Shown here: positions 16,290 to 25,339 of the stretch, piece after piece
How the letters are laid out: each line of letters starts with the position of its first letter
Position numbering within the stretch: the first letter of the stretch is position 1
Assembly (NCBI GenBank): GCA_035498715.1
Contig: DATJZV010000158.1
Coordinates: 37,246 to 101,245, forward strand
Direction of reading: 5' to 3'
DNA from: DASPSR01 sp035498715
Lineage (GTDB): Bacteria > Nitrospirota > UBA9217
Length of the DNA stretch: 64,000 bases
Translations under genes and position numbers: made by a program
The notes under the pieces: model-generated
Told to the model about the DNA's origin: nothing
What the model saw: the letters and a program-made list of their open reading frames with translations, nothing else
Database searches by the model: none

Positions 16290-17507
16290 GTGCTCATAGT
16301 ACAGAAATACGGCGGTACCTCCGTCGGGAACCCTGAACGGATCAAGAATGTGGCGCAGCGCGTCTGCCGCACAAAAGAGGAAGGCCACGATGTCGTAGTG
16401 GTCGTCTCGGCCATGAGCGGCGAGACGGACAAACTCATCAACCTTGCTTCGATGGTGACCGAGAACCCGGATCCGCGAGAGATGGACATGCTCGTGTCAA
16501 CAGGCGAGCGAGTGACGATTGCGCTCCTTGCCATGGCGATCCATTCGCTTGGGCACAAGGCGCAGTCGTTCACCGGGCGGCAGGCGGGGATCATTTCGGA
16601 CAGCGTCCATACGAAGGCGCGGATCGAGAAGATCACGGGCGATCGGCTCAGGCAGGCGATCAAGGAAGGCAAGATCGCGGTGGTTGCGGGCTTCCAGGGC
16701 ATCAATGACCAGTCCGACGTAACGACGCTCGGCCGCGGCGGTTCTGATCTCACGGCCGTGGCTGTTGCTGCGGCGCTCAAGGCTGATTTTTGCGATATCT
16801 ACACGGATGTGGATGGTGTGTATACTACGGACCCGAACATGGTGCCGCAAGCCAGAAAACTTGACAAGATATCCTATGATGAAATGCTCGAGATGGCGAG
16901 CCTTGGGGCCAAGGTGCTTCAGACCCGCTCTGTCGAGTTCGCAAAAAAATACAATGTTCCGGTGAGAGTGCTCTCGAGCTTCAATGATAACCCCGGGACC
17001 CTCGTGACCAGGGAGGATTCTGATATGGAGAAAGTGGTGGTGTCCGGCGTGGCATACGATAAGAACCAGGTAAAGGTGACGGTCACGGGCGTACCGGACA
17101 AACCGGGTGTGGCGGGCAGGATATTCAATGAGATCGCCGACAACAATATCATTGTTGACATGATCATCCAGAATATCGGCGAAGGCGGACTTACAGACAT
17201 GTCCTTTACCGTGCCCAAGACCGACTCACGGAAGATCATGGAGGTCATGAAGAAGGTCGTGGCCGAGATTGACGCCAAGGGCGTAAATCTCAAAGAAGAT
17301 ATCGCCAAAGTGTCGATCATCGGGGTGGGCATGCGCTCGCACTCTGGCGTTGCCGCTAAGATGTTCTCTTCTCTGGCAAAAGAAGGGATCAATATCATGA
17401 TGATCAGCACGTCAGAGATCAAGATCTCCTGTGTGATTGATGCCAAGTACACGGAGCTCGCCGTCAGAGTGCTCCACGAGACATTTGAGATGGACAAGGC
17501 AGCGTAG
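16290..17507 (+). CDS. lysC: Aspartate kinase (monofunctional, two ACT domains)
   Basis: Phosphorylates aspartate, the committed step for lysine, threonine and methionine. The kinase start KYGGTS is at residues 6-11; FQGINDQSDVTTLGRGGSD and the TDVDGVYTTDP metal/substrate loop follow. The C-terminal third holds two ACT domains (for example GVPDKPGVAGRIF), so it should be feedback controlled. The start is GTG at 16290 with GGAGGG 9 bases upstream. The 405 residues match the LysC class found in Bacillus and deltaproteobacteria. It is part of the aspartate-family operon with hom and thrC, followed by cimA. Confidence 0.96.
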   Translation: MLIVQKYGGTSVGNPERIKNVAQRVCRTKEEGHDVVVVVSAMSGETDKLINLASMVTENPDPREMDMLVSTGERVTIALLAMAIHSLGHKAQSFTGRQAGIISDSVHTKARIEKITGDRLRQAIKEGKIAVVAGFQGINDQSDVTTLGRGGSDLTAVAVAAALKADFCDIYTDVDGVYTTDPNMVPQARKLDKISYDEMLEMASLGAKVLQTRSVEFAKKYNVPVRVLSSFNDNPGTLVTREDSDMEKVVVSGVAYDKNQVKVTVTGVPDKPGVAGRIFNEIADNNIIVDMIIQNIGEGGLTDMSFTVPKTDSRKIMEVMKKVVAEIDAKGVNLKEDIAKVSIIGVGMRSHSGVAAKMFSSLAKEGINIMMISTSEIKISCVIDAKYTELAVRVLHETFEMDKAA

Positions 17508-17570
17508 GAAGGGCAGCGATCAAAGGGCAGAGCACTGTTCTCTGTGTACTCTGTACCATGCGACATAAAA

Positions 17571-19163
17571 ATGAAGACTACTGTTCATTTATACGACACC
17601 ACGCTCCGCGACGGCGCACAGGCTGAGGACGTGAACTTCTCGGTAGAGGATATGGTGCGCGTGGCCAAAAAGCTCGACCAGTTCGGGGTGCGCTATATCG
17701 AAGGCGGCTGGCCCGGCTCCAACCCCCGTGACGTTGAGTTCTTCAAAGAAATGCGTCGCGTCAAGCTGAGAAAAGCCAGGCTTGTTGCCTTCGGCGCCAC
17801 GCGGCGGGCAAATCTTAAGGCTTCGGAAGACCCGAGTCTCAAGGCACTTGTTGACTCGGGAGCGTCTACGGCGACCATCTATGGAAAAAGCTGGGACCTC
17901 CATGTCCTCAAGGCTCTCAAAACCACCCTTGAGGAAAACCTTCGGATTATCAGCGATTCCGTGGCGTTCCTCAAAAAACATATGGATGACGTGTTCTACG
18001 ACGCGGAGCACTTCTTCGATGGATACAAGGCTAATGCCGAATATGCCATTCAGACGCTGCTCGCTGCCGAGTCCGCGGGGGCTGACTGCCTGGTACTGTG
18101 CGATACGAACGGCGGTACCCTGCCGAATGACCTGGAACGAATCGTCACAAACGTCAAGCGACGGATAAAAACGCCCTTTGGAATTCATGCACATAACGAC
18201 TCCGATCTTGCCGTGGCAAATTCTCTAGCCGCGATCAGAATGGGAGCACTGCAGGTGCATGGGACCATCAACGGATACGGCGAACGGTGCGGAAATGCAA
18301 ATCTCTGCTCCATTATCCCAGCGCTCAAGTTAAAGATGGGAATCGACTGCATCTCCGACGCGAACCTCTCGAAACTGAGAGAAGTATCCCGGTATGTGGA
18401 TGAACTCGCGAATCTTCCGCACCGCAAGCGGCAGCCCTATATCGGAGACAGCGCCTTCGCGCACAAGGCCGGCGTGCACGTCGATGCGGTGACGAAGAAC
18501 CCCCTCACGTACGAGCATATTATACCGGAACTGGTCGGCAACAAACGGCGCATCCTTGTCTCGGATCTTGCTGGGAAAAGTAATATTCTTCAGAAGGCAG
18601 GCGAACTTAATATCCCGCTCTCCAAGAATAGCCCAGAACTTATCACGATCCTCAAGAAAGTCAAGCAGCTGGAAAACGAAGGGTATGAGTTCGAGGGTGC
18701 CGAGGGCTCGCTTGAACTGCTCATGCTGCGCGCTGGGCATAATTATGAGTCGGTCTTCAATATGTTCGATCGCATTGATTATCGTATCTTGACCGAAAAG
18801 CGGAAGGTTGACCCTCATCCGGTGAGCGAGGCTACGGTCACGGTAGAGGTCGGAGGGAACATCGAGCATACTGCCGCTTGGGGAAATGGTCCCATCAATG
18901 CTTTGGACAAGGCGCTCCGCAAGGTGCTGCCGAAATATTTCCCCGGCAGGGGGCTGGAGAACGTGCGGTTGATAGACTACAAGGTGCGGGTGCTGACCGC
19001 GGCCGAAGGCACGGCTGCGCGAGTGCGGGTGCTGATTGAGTCAGGAGACGGCACGAATAAATGGGGTACGGTCGGAGTGTCCGAAAACGTGATTGAAGCG
19101 AGCTGGCAGGCTCTCGTAGACAGCATCGAATACAAGCTTCTGCGGACGGCGAAGAAGAAATAG
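17571..19163 (+). CDS. cimA: (R)-citramalate synthase
   Basis: Condenses acetyl-CoA and pyruvate to citramalate, giving a threonine-independent route to 2-oxobutyrate and isoleucine. The HMGL-like TIM barrel begins YDTTLRDGAQAED. GGWPGSNPRD, the metal-binding HAHND and the SAFAHKAGVHVDAV motif of the LeuA/CimA family follow, with a LeuA-type allosteric domain from about residue 395. The long form (530 residues) with GGWPGSNP is the Geobacter/Leptospira-type CimA rather than isopropylmalate synthase. The start is ATG at 17571; an upstream in-frame ATG at 17544 would add nine non-family residues. Ending the operon with CimA links aspartate-family and branched-chain synthesis. Confidence 0.92.
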   Translation: MKTTVHLYDTTLRDGAQAEDVNFSVEDMVRVAKKLDQFGVRYIEGGWPGSNPRDVEFFKEMRRVKLRKARLVAFGATRRANLKASEDPSLKALVDSGASTATIYGKSWDLHVLKALKTTLEENLRIISDSVAFLKKHMDDVFYDAEHFFDGYKANAEYAIQTLLAAESAGADCLVLCDTNGGTLPNDLERIVTNVKRRIKTPFGIHAHNDSDLAVANSLAAIRMGALQVHGTINGYGERCGNANLCSIIPALKLKMGIDCISDANLSKLREVSRYVDELANLPHRKRQPYIGDSAFAHKAGVHVDAVTKNPLTYEHIIPELVGNKRRILVSDLAGKSNILQKAGELNIPLSKNSPELITILKKVKQLENEGYEFEGAEGSLELLMLRAGHNYESVFNMFDRIDYRILTEKRKVDPHPVSEATVTVEVGGNIEHTAAWGNGPINALDKALRKVLPKYFPGRGLENVRLIDYKVRVLTAAEGTAARVRVLIESGDGTNKWGTVGVSENVIEASWQALVDSIEYKLLRTAKKK

Positions 19164-19256
19164 AGGACAGATCGAATCACCAAGTCACGGTGACACCGTG
19201 GATACTGAGAAAAGCCTTTGGCTTGTGTCCCATGGTGGTGGGATCGAGGGTTAAAT

Positions 19257-19685
19257 ATGATCGAAGAAGAGGGCATTGTAGCAGAGACGGAAGGGGGTGT
19301 CGCCAGGGTAGCGCTTTTGAAAAAGAGCGCCTGCGAGCAGTGTGCCGCTGCAGGGGTATGCCATCCTGGTGACCAGTCATTCATGGAGGCTGCCAATCCT
19401 CTTGGTGCGGTCAAAGGACAGAAGGTGAAAGTGGTTGTAGCTCCACAGCTCTATCTGAAAGCATCGATCATTCTGTATGGCATTCCCATGGCGGCGTTTA
19501 TCGGCGGTGCCATTCTTGCCAAGAACTTGGCGGTGCTTTATGGAGCAGAAGCGAAATCAGACCTCTGGGCCTTTATCGCGGGCGCCGGGTGTCTCGTGAT
19601 CTCTTTTGTCTTTATCTGGATGTACAATAAAAAGGTAGAAAAAACTCAAAAGTACAAGCCCGTCATCGTCGAGATCCTTTCCTGA
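19257..19685 (+). CDS. RseC/MucC-family membrane protein
   Basis: A 142-residue protein with a cysteine-bearing N-terminal cytoplasmic region (SACEQCAAAGVC, spacing C-x2-C-x5-C) and two transmembrane helices at about residues 68-88 and 97-115, the standard RseC layout. RseC proteins influence SoxR reduction and sigma-E stress signalling, usually alongside the Rnf complex; no rnf genes are here. The start at 19257 is preceded by GAGGG; the longer frame from 19218 is tryptophan-rich and not typical. It follows cimA by 93 bases and precedes a small unknown gene. Confidence 0.83.
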   Translation: MIEEEGIVAETEGGVARVALLKKSACEQCAAAGVCHPGDQSFMEAANPLGAVKGQKVKVVVAPQLYLKASIILYGIPMAAFIGGAILAKNLAVLYGAEAKSDLWAFIAGAGCLVISFVFIWMYNKKVEKTQKYKPVIVEILS

Positions 19686-19719
19686 TGAATGACGGAATTT
19701 CTTGTGATGGGGCTCCGTT

Positions 19720-19986
19720 ATGAGATTGATAAAAAATCCTGATGAAGCAAAAAGGCTCGCGCGAACCATTCTCTCGGACATTCTTCTGTACAACCAGGCG
19801 AAGGTAAAGGAGGGAATCGAGCAGGACAGCCTCTTCGATATTTTGACGGAAGAACTCGCAGAAGGGAAGAAGTATTACGAAAGCATGGTGGACGCGGATG
19901 TCCGCCAGTCGTCCAACTTCTTTAGTGAAGCCGTGGTCGACGTATTGCTCAAGCAGGCCGGGAAAATAAAGTCCGAGATCTGGTAG
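19720..19986 (+). CDS. Conserved hypothetical small protein
   Basis: An 88-residue, charged, mainly helical protein starting MRLIKNPDEAKRLARTIL with an acidic middle (ILTEELAEGKKYYES). I recall similar short proteins in deltaproteobacteria-like genomes but no assigned function. There is no signal peptide, membrane segment or metal motif. It lies between the RseC-like gene and the EF-G paralogue, 34 and 40 bases from each, so it is probably co-transcribed. Codon use matches its neighbours, which supports a real gene. Confidence 0.7.
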   Translation: MRLIKNPDEAKRLARTILSDILLYNQAKVKEGIEQDSLFDILTEELAEGKKYYESMVDADVRQSSNFFSEAVVDVLLKQAGKIKSEIW

Positions 19987-20026
19987 TTCATAAGATAAAC
20001 AAATTTATCCTCAAAAGGAGCGTCTT

Positions 20027-22144
20027 ATGAAAAATGCTGATGTCAGGGAAATCCGCAACATTGCTATCCTGTCACACGGTGCCGCGGGCAAGACATCGCT
20101 CGCCGACGCCATGCTTTTCGTTGGAGGCGCGGTAGACGTCCTGGGAAGCGTGGACGACAATACATCGGTCTTCATGCACGAGGCCGAGGAGATCGCCCGA
20201 AAGATCTCGATCACCGCGGCGCTCGGATTCGTGGACTGGAAGGGTGTGCGGATCAACATCATCGACACCCCCGGTTACATCAACTTCCTTGAAGAAACGA
20301 AGGGAACCCTTCGAGCTGTTGACGGCGCCATCGTCATCGTATCCGCCCTATCCGGTGTCAAGGCCGAGACCGAAAAGATCTACAAGTTCGCCTGCGACTA
20401 CGAGATACCGCGTATCGCCTTCGTGAGCAAGCTTGACAAGGAGCGTGCCGATTTTTTTCGTGCCGTGGGCGACATGGAAAAGTACTTCTGCAAAGGTGCT
20501 CTTATCCTTCAGCTTCCTATCGGGCTTGAAGAAAGCTTTTCGGGTGTTATCGATCTCATCAAGATGAAAGCCCTCTATTTCGCCAAGGACAATAGCGGCA
20601 AGGTTGAGGAAAAAGAGATCCCCGACAACATGAAGCAGGATGCCGCCAGTTACCGTAAGAAGCTTGTCGAACAGATTGCGGAGACCGAGGACAGTCTGCT
20701 GGAAAGGTATCTGGATAAAGGCGATCTCTCACAGGAAGATCTCATAGCGGGACTCAAGCATGGAACGCTCGGCGGCGGACTCTTGCCGGTTCTGTGCGGC
20801 TCACCGGTCAAAAATATGGGGATCCAGCAACTCATGGATGCCGTGATCATGTGCCTCCCATCACCGGTCGAGCGGGCAGGTATCGTGGCGATCAAGGGGA
20901 AAGATCCGAAGACCGACAAAGAGATCGTTCGGAAGCCGGCTCCCGAGGAACCGCTTGCCGCGCTCGTATTCAAGACCGTCATCGACCCCTTTGCCGGTAA
21001 ACTCTCCTTGGTGCGGGTTTTCTCCGGAACGCTGAAGTCCGATTCTGCCGTCTATAACTCGACCAAGGAAATAAAGGAAAAAATCGGCTCCTTGTTCTAC
21101 ATCGAAGGCAAGAAGCAGGTCACAACGCAGGCACTTTCCGCAGGCCAGGTCGGCGCTGTGGCCAAGCTCAAGGAAACCCTCACCGGAGATACGCTGTGTT
21201 CAGAGACGCAGGCGATCGTTCTTGATTTTGCAAAGTTCATCGACCCCGTGCTGTCATTTGCCATAGAACCGAAGTCACGGGGTGATGAGGACAAGGTGAG
21301 CATCGGCATCCACAAACTGCTCGACGAAGACCCGACGCTTCGCTTCGCCTTTGATGATCAGACCAAGGAAATGATCTTGTCGGGCATGGGGCAGGTGCAT
21401 ATCGAGGTAACGCTCGAGAAGCTGAAGCGGAAATTCGGCGTCGACGTGAAGATGAAGACGCCGAAGGTCCCGTATAAAGAAACAATCAGAGCCAAGGCAA
21501 ATGCCCAGGGCAAGTATAAGAAGCAGAGCGGAGGCCATGGGCAGTACGGGGATGCATGGATCGAGCTCGATCCCCTACCGCGCGGCAGCGGGTTCGAATT
21601 CGTGGACAAGATCGTTGGCGGCGTGATTCCGCGGCAGTACATCCCCGCTGTTGAAAAAGGGGTAATTGAGGCCATGCATGAAGGATCTCTTGCCGGATAT
21701 CCCATGGTGGATCTCCGTGTCACACTCTATGATGGGTCCTATCACACCGTTGACTCCTCGGAAATGGCATTCAAGGTCGCTGCGTCCATGGGATTCAAGA
21801 AGGCCGTTGAAGCTGCGAAGCCGGTGCTGCTCGAACCGATCATGAGCGTCGAAGTGGTTTCGCCGGACGATACGCTCGGGGCAGTGATAGGCGACCTGAA
21901 CTCGCGCCGCGGCAAGGTGCAGGGAGTGGTTCCCCAGGCGAATGGCCAGACGATCAAGGCCCTCGTCCCCATGTCCGAGATGCTCTCCTACGCGCCGACG
22001 CTCAACTCGCTCACGAGCGGTAGGGGCATGTACACCATGGAGTTCAACGGTTATGAGGACGTTCCGAGCCACCTGGCGCAAAAGATCATCCAGGAGCGCG
22101 CCGCACAACACGGGCAAGGCAACCAGAACCAGAAAGAAAAATAA
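20027..22144 (+). CDS. Elongation factor G-like GTPase (EF-G paralogue, EF-G II type)
   Basis: A 705-residue translational GTPase with all five EF-G domains. The P-loop is SHGAAGKTS (residues 16-24), G3 is IDTPGYINF with Tyr at position 84 where canonical EF-G has the catalytic His of DTPGH, and G4 is SKLD instead of NKMD. Domain IV begins near residue 485 with the GGHGQYGD loop. These substitutions are those of the EF-G II group (for example Thermus EF-G-2), which is distinct from the main translocase encoded in the str operon. No rpsG, rpsL or tuf neighbours are present, which agrees. AAAGGAG precedes the ATG, and the stop abuts the ATG of the next M16 peptidase gene. The role may be in ribosome recycling or stress translation; unproven. 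Confidence 0.88.
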   Translation: MKNADVREIRNIAILSHGAAGKTSLADAMLFVGGAVDVLGSVDDNTSVFMHEAEEIARKISITAALGFVDWKGVRINIIDTPGYINFLEETKGTLRAVDGAIVIVSALSGVKAETEKIYKFACDYEIPRIAFVSKLDKERADFFRAVGDMEKYFCKGALILQLPIGLEESFSGVIDLIKMKALYFAKDNSGKVEEKEIPDNMKQDAASYRKKLVEQIAETEDSLLERYLDKGDLSQEDLIAGLKHGTLGGGLLPVLCGSPVKNMGIQQLMDAVIMCLPSPVERAGIVAIKGKDPKTDKEIVRKPAPEEPLAALVFKTVIDPFAGKLSLVRVFSGTLKSDSAVYNSTKEIKEKIGSLFYIEGKKQVTTQALSAGQVGAVAKLKETLTGDTLCSETQAIVLDFAKFIDPVLSFAIEPKSRGDEDKVSIGIHKLLDEDPTLRFAFDDQTKEMILSGMGQVHIEVTLEKLKRKFGVDVKMKTPKVPYKETIRAKANAQGKYKKQSGGHGQYGDAWIELDPLPRGSGFEFVDKIVGGVIPRQYIPAVEKGVIEAMHEGSLAGYPMVDLRVTLYDGSYHTVDSSEMAFKVAASMGFKKAVEAAKPVLLEPIMSVEVVSPDDTLGAVIGDLNSRRGKVQGVVPQANGQTIKALVPMSEMLSYAPTLNSLTSGRGMYTMEFNGYEDVPSHLAQKIIQERAAQHGQGNQNQKEK

Positions 22145-23401
22145 ATGTATAGAAAAGACACCCTTTCCAACGGGATGCGGGTCGTATCCGAAACACTGCC
22201 AAAATCGCGGTCCGTATCCATCGGCGTGTGGGTGAAGGTGGGATCTCGCCATGAACCGCAGGAGATAGGCGGGATATCTCACTTCATCGAGCACCTGTTC
22301 TTCAAGGGCACGGAGAAGCGGACCGCCAAAGATATTGCGATCGAAATGGACTCTCTCGGCGGCGAGATGAATGCATTCACCTCGCAGGAAACGACCACCT
22401 ATTATGCCAAGGTCGTGGACGAGCACCTGCCGGTGGCCGTCGATATCCTTTCGGACATCCTCCTTGGCTCCAAGTTCGACCCTATTGAAATGGAAAAGGA
22501 ACGCAAGGTAATCCTTGAAGAGATCAAGGGGGTGGAGGACACGCCCGATGACTATATCCACGAGTTCTTCACGAGCACGGTCTGGCCAGACAATCCGTTA
22601 GGCCGCCCCATCCTCGGGACAAAAGAGACCATTAGAGCGCTCAAACACCAGGATATCATTTCCTACATCGACCATTATTACAGCCCTAAGGAGATCGTGA
22701 TATCCGTTGCCGGCAATTTCGAACACGCCCGACTGATTGAACTGCTGGATACGAGCTTCGGAAGGCTCTCGCGGGCAGGCGTTCCCAAGAAAGAGGTGAC
22801 TCCCGAATTCAGCCATGCCGTGGCGGTGAGGAAGAAACAGCTCGAGCAGGTGCAGGTCTGTATCGGGTGCAGGGGAATGAATTACATGCATGAAGACCGC
22901 TACGTGATCTCGGCGCTCAACACCGTGCTCGGGAACAGCATGAGCTCGCGACTGTTTCAGGAGGTGCGCGAACAGAACGCCCTCGCTTATTCCATCTATT
23001 CCTATGTGACCTCGTACCGCGATACGGGGCTGCTCACGGTGTATGCCGGAACCGACCCGACGAACACGCTCGAGGTGCTGCGGCTCGTGACCAGAGAGCT
23101 CAAAAAGATCAAGGACGAGGGAATAACGCAGGCGGAAGAGATGCGGGTAAAGAACCAGATCAAGGGGAACCTTGTCCTTTCCCTCGAGAGCAGCAACAGC
23201 CACATGAGCAGGCTGGCAAGACAAGAGATCTATTTCGGAAAATACATCTCGATCGATGATATCATTAGGGGCGTAGAAAAAGTGACCTCGGAGGAAGTCC
23301 AGCGGCTTGCCCAGCAACTTTTCACACGGGACAATATCTCCCTCGCGATCCTCGGTCCCCTGAGCAGGGCTGATGTGCCGGATTCGGTTTTGGAGATATG
23401 A
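22145..23401 (+). CDS. M16 zinc peptidase (processing peptidase family, catalytically complete)
   Basis: A 418-residue cytosolic pitrilysin/MPP-family peptidase. The inverted zinc motif HFIEH is at residues 46-50 (H46, E49, H50) and the distal Glu lies in ERKVILEEI. The C-terminal R/Y region, SSRLFQEVREQNALAYSIYS, is also present, so one chain carries both elements and would form a homodimer. No signal peptide is seen, unlike the M16 pair downstream. It begins immediately after the stop of the EF-G paralogue, implying translational coupling. Stand-alone homologues are often found near polynucleotide phosphorylase and dut; dut follows here. Confidence 0.92.
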   Translation: MYRKDTLSNGMRVVSETLPKSRSVSIGVWVKVGSRHEPQEIGGISHFIEHLFFKGTEKRTAKDIAIEMDSLGGEMNAFTSQETTTYYAKVVDEHLPVAVDILSDILLGSKFDPIEMEKERKVILEEIKGVEDTPDDYIHEFFTSTVWPDNPLGRPILGTKETIRALKHQDIISYIDHYYSPKEIVISVAGNFEHARLIELLDTSFGRLSRAGVPKKEVTPEFSHAVAVRKKQLEQVQVCIGCRGMNYMHEDRYVISALNTVLGNSMSSRLFQEVREQNALAYSIYSYVTSYRDTGLLTVYAGTDPTNTLEVLRLVTRELKKIKDEGITQAEEMRVKNQIKGNLVLSLESSNSHMSRLARQEIYFGKYISIDDIIRGVEKVTSEEVQRLAQQLFTRDNISLAILGPLSRADVPDSVLEI

Positions 23402-23484
23402 TAGTCAAAAGGCAGCGCGCATGGAGTTATTGAGCGCGGTGATGACAAGACAATGCCCTATGCTCCTGCTTTCGTCAGGAAAAT

Positions 23485-23940
23485 ATGCCCAGCCATCTCG
23501 TTGTACACATAACACAGCTCAAAAATTCCGAAGGACTCCCCATCCCGCACTACCAGACAGAGCACTCTGCAGGTATTGACCTGTATGCAGCTGTTGTCGG
23601 CGAGACGGTCATCGAGGCAGGAATGTGGAAACTGGTCCCGACAGGTATCGCGATTGCTATTCCCGAAGGATATGAAGGACAGGTCCGGCCCCGAAGCGGT
23701 CTCGCGCTCAAGCACGGCATAGGCATGCTGAATGGGCCCGGCACCATCGACGCCGATTACCGTGGAGAGATCGGTGTCATCCTTTTCAATTTCAGCGCTA
23801 AGCCGTTTTCCATTCATCGCGGCGATCGCATTGCCCAGATTGTTTTCGCAAAGATAGAGAAGGCGAAGCTCGTGCGGGTGGATGTGCTTTCCGAGACCGC
23901 GAGGGGTAAGGGAGGGTTCGGACACACGGGAGAGAGATAA
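23485..23940 (+). CDS. dut: Deoxyuridine 5'-triphosphate nucleotidohydrolase
   Basis: Hydrolyses dUTP to dUMP and pyrophosphate, keeping uracil out of DNA and feeding dTMP synthesis. All five trimeric dUTPase motifs are visible: HSAGIDLYA, RPRSGLALKHG, GTIDADYRGEIG, RGDRIAQIVF and the C-terminal GKGGFGHTG arm. The 151-residue length is standard. It is placed between M16 peptidase genes on the same strand, with an 83-base gap upstream and a 41-base gap to the next ATG. Confidence 0.97.
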   Translation: MPSHLVVHITQLKNSEGLPIPHYQTEHSAGIDLYAAVVGETVIEAGMWKLVPTGIAIAIPEGYEGQVRPRSGLALKHGIGMLNGPGTIDADYRGEIGVILFNFSAKPFSIHRGDRIAQIVFAKIEKAKLVRVDVLSETARGKGGFGHTGER

Positions 23941-23981
23941 GGCAAATTCAAAGTCCAAAAGTAAAGGTTGGTGAATTGATC

Positions 23982-25301
23982 ATGGAATATGTAAAATCAG
24001 TCATACTGCTTTTCCTGTATACGGTATTCGTTGTAACGCCTGCCCTGGGGCAGGACATGAAAGTTACCGAAAAGGTTCTTCCGAACGGACTCAAGGTGCT
24101 GCTCAAGGAAGAGCATAAGGCGCCGGTAATCACGTTCCAGATCTGGTACAAGGTCGGTTCACGGAACGAAAAGCTCGGGACGACCGGCATGTCGCACCTG
24201 CTTGAGCACATGATGTTCAAGGGAACAAAAAAGTACGGGCCCAAGACCTTTTCCCAAACCGTGATGCGGAACGGAGGAAATGACAACGCATTCACCGGCA
24301 AGGACTATACCGCCTATTTCGAGAACTTTGCAGCAGATCGTATCGGTATCTCGCTCGATCTCGAGTCAGATCGCATGCAGAACCTGCTCATCGATCCCAA
24401 GGAGTTCCTGTCCGAACGAGAGGTGGTTAAGGAAGAGCGCCGCATGAGGACGGATGACGACCCGACATCGACTATGGTGGAAGAGATGACGGCAGCCGCG
24501 TTCATCGCCCATCCCTATGAGTGGCCGGTGATCGGCTGGATGGCGGACATCAATAACATTACCCGCGACGACCTCTATAATCACTATCATACGTACTACG
24601 CACCGAACAATGCAACCATCGTTATGGTCGGTGATTTTGATACGAAGGCGATTCTCCCTCAAATAGAAAAGTATTTCGGTTCCATTCCGCGCGGACCAGA
24701 TGTACCCAGGGTCGCTGCGGTCGAGCCCAGACAACTGGGTGAACGCAGGATTATTGTTAAGAAGCAGGCAGAGCTTCCGGCTGTTTTTGCCGGTTACCAT
24801 ACGCCTGATCTTAAGGACAAGGACTCCTATGCCCTTGAGGCCCTGCAGGGCATCCTCTCATCAGGCAAGAGTTCCCGCTTGTACAAGTCGCTCGTATACG
24901 AAAAACAGCTCGCGCTCTACGCCGGAGGTGATTACGACAACATTGCAAACGACCCGAATCTGTTCTACGTCTATGCCGGCGTGATGCCTGGAAAGACCAC
25001 AGAGGAGGTGGAGAAAGCGCTCTATGCCGAGATCGAAAAGCTCAAGACAACGCCGGTTACCGACGAAGAGCTCCAGAAGGCAAAGAACCAGATTGAAGCT
25101 GGCTTCATCATGGGGCAGGATTCGGTATTCTACCAGGCAATGCTTCTCGGTCAGTATGAGACCGTCGCGAACTGGAAGCTTCTCGAGAAATACCTGGAGA
25201 ATATCCGCGCGGTCACCAAGGAAGATATTCAGCGCGTGGCAAAAGAATATTTCTCAGAGGACAATAGGACGGTAGGGATACTGGTGCCAACAAAGAATTA
25301 A
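23982..25301 (+). CDS. Exported M16 zinc peptidase, active subunit
   Basis: A 439-residue M16B peptidase with an N-terminal signal peptide (hydrophobic run to about residue 22, likely cleavage after ALG). The zinc motif HLLEH is at residues 72-76 and the distal Glu lies in the SEREVVKEERR helix. The following gene encodes a homologue without this motif, so the two should form the heterodimeric M16B arrangement of active and inactive subunits in the periplasm. The start is ATG at 23982; a TTG two codons earlier is less likely. Substrates of such bacterial pairs are mostly unknown short peptides. Confidence 0.92.
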   Translation: MEYVKSVILLFLYTVFVVTPALGQDMKVTEKVLPNGLKVLLKEEHKAPVITFQIWYKVGSRNEKLGTTGMSHLLEHMMFKGTKKYGPKTFSQTVMRNGGNDNAFTGKDYTAYFENFAADRIGISLDLESDRMQNLLIDPKEFLSEREVVKEERRMRTDDDPTSTMVEEMTAAAFIAHPYEWPVIGWMADINNITRDDLYNHYHTYYAPNNATIVMVGDFDTKAILPQIEKYFGSIPRGPDVPRVAAVEPRQLGERRIIVKKQAELPAVFAGYHTPDLKDKDSYALEALQGILSSGKSSRLYKSLVYEKQLALYAGGDYDNIANDPNLFYVYAGVMPGKTTEEVEKALYAEIEKLKTTPVTDEELQKAKNQIEAGFIMGQDSVFYQAMLLGQYETVANWKLLEKYLENIRAVTKEDIQRVAKEYFSEDNRTVGILVPTKN

Positions 25302-25339
25302 CGATTGCAAATTTAACAATGAGAACGCGAGGCGAAAAA

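Noticed and set aside
21575..22561. 328-codon minus-strand frame across the end of the EF-G paralogue and the start of the M16 gene
   Set aside because: Antisense to two well-supported genes and without family features.
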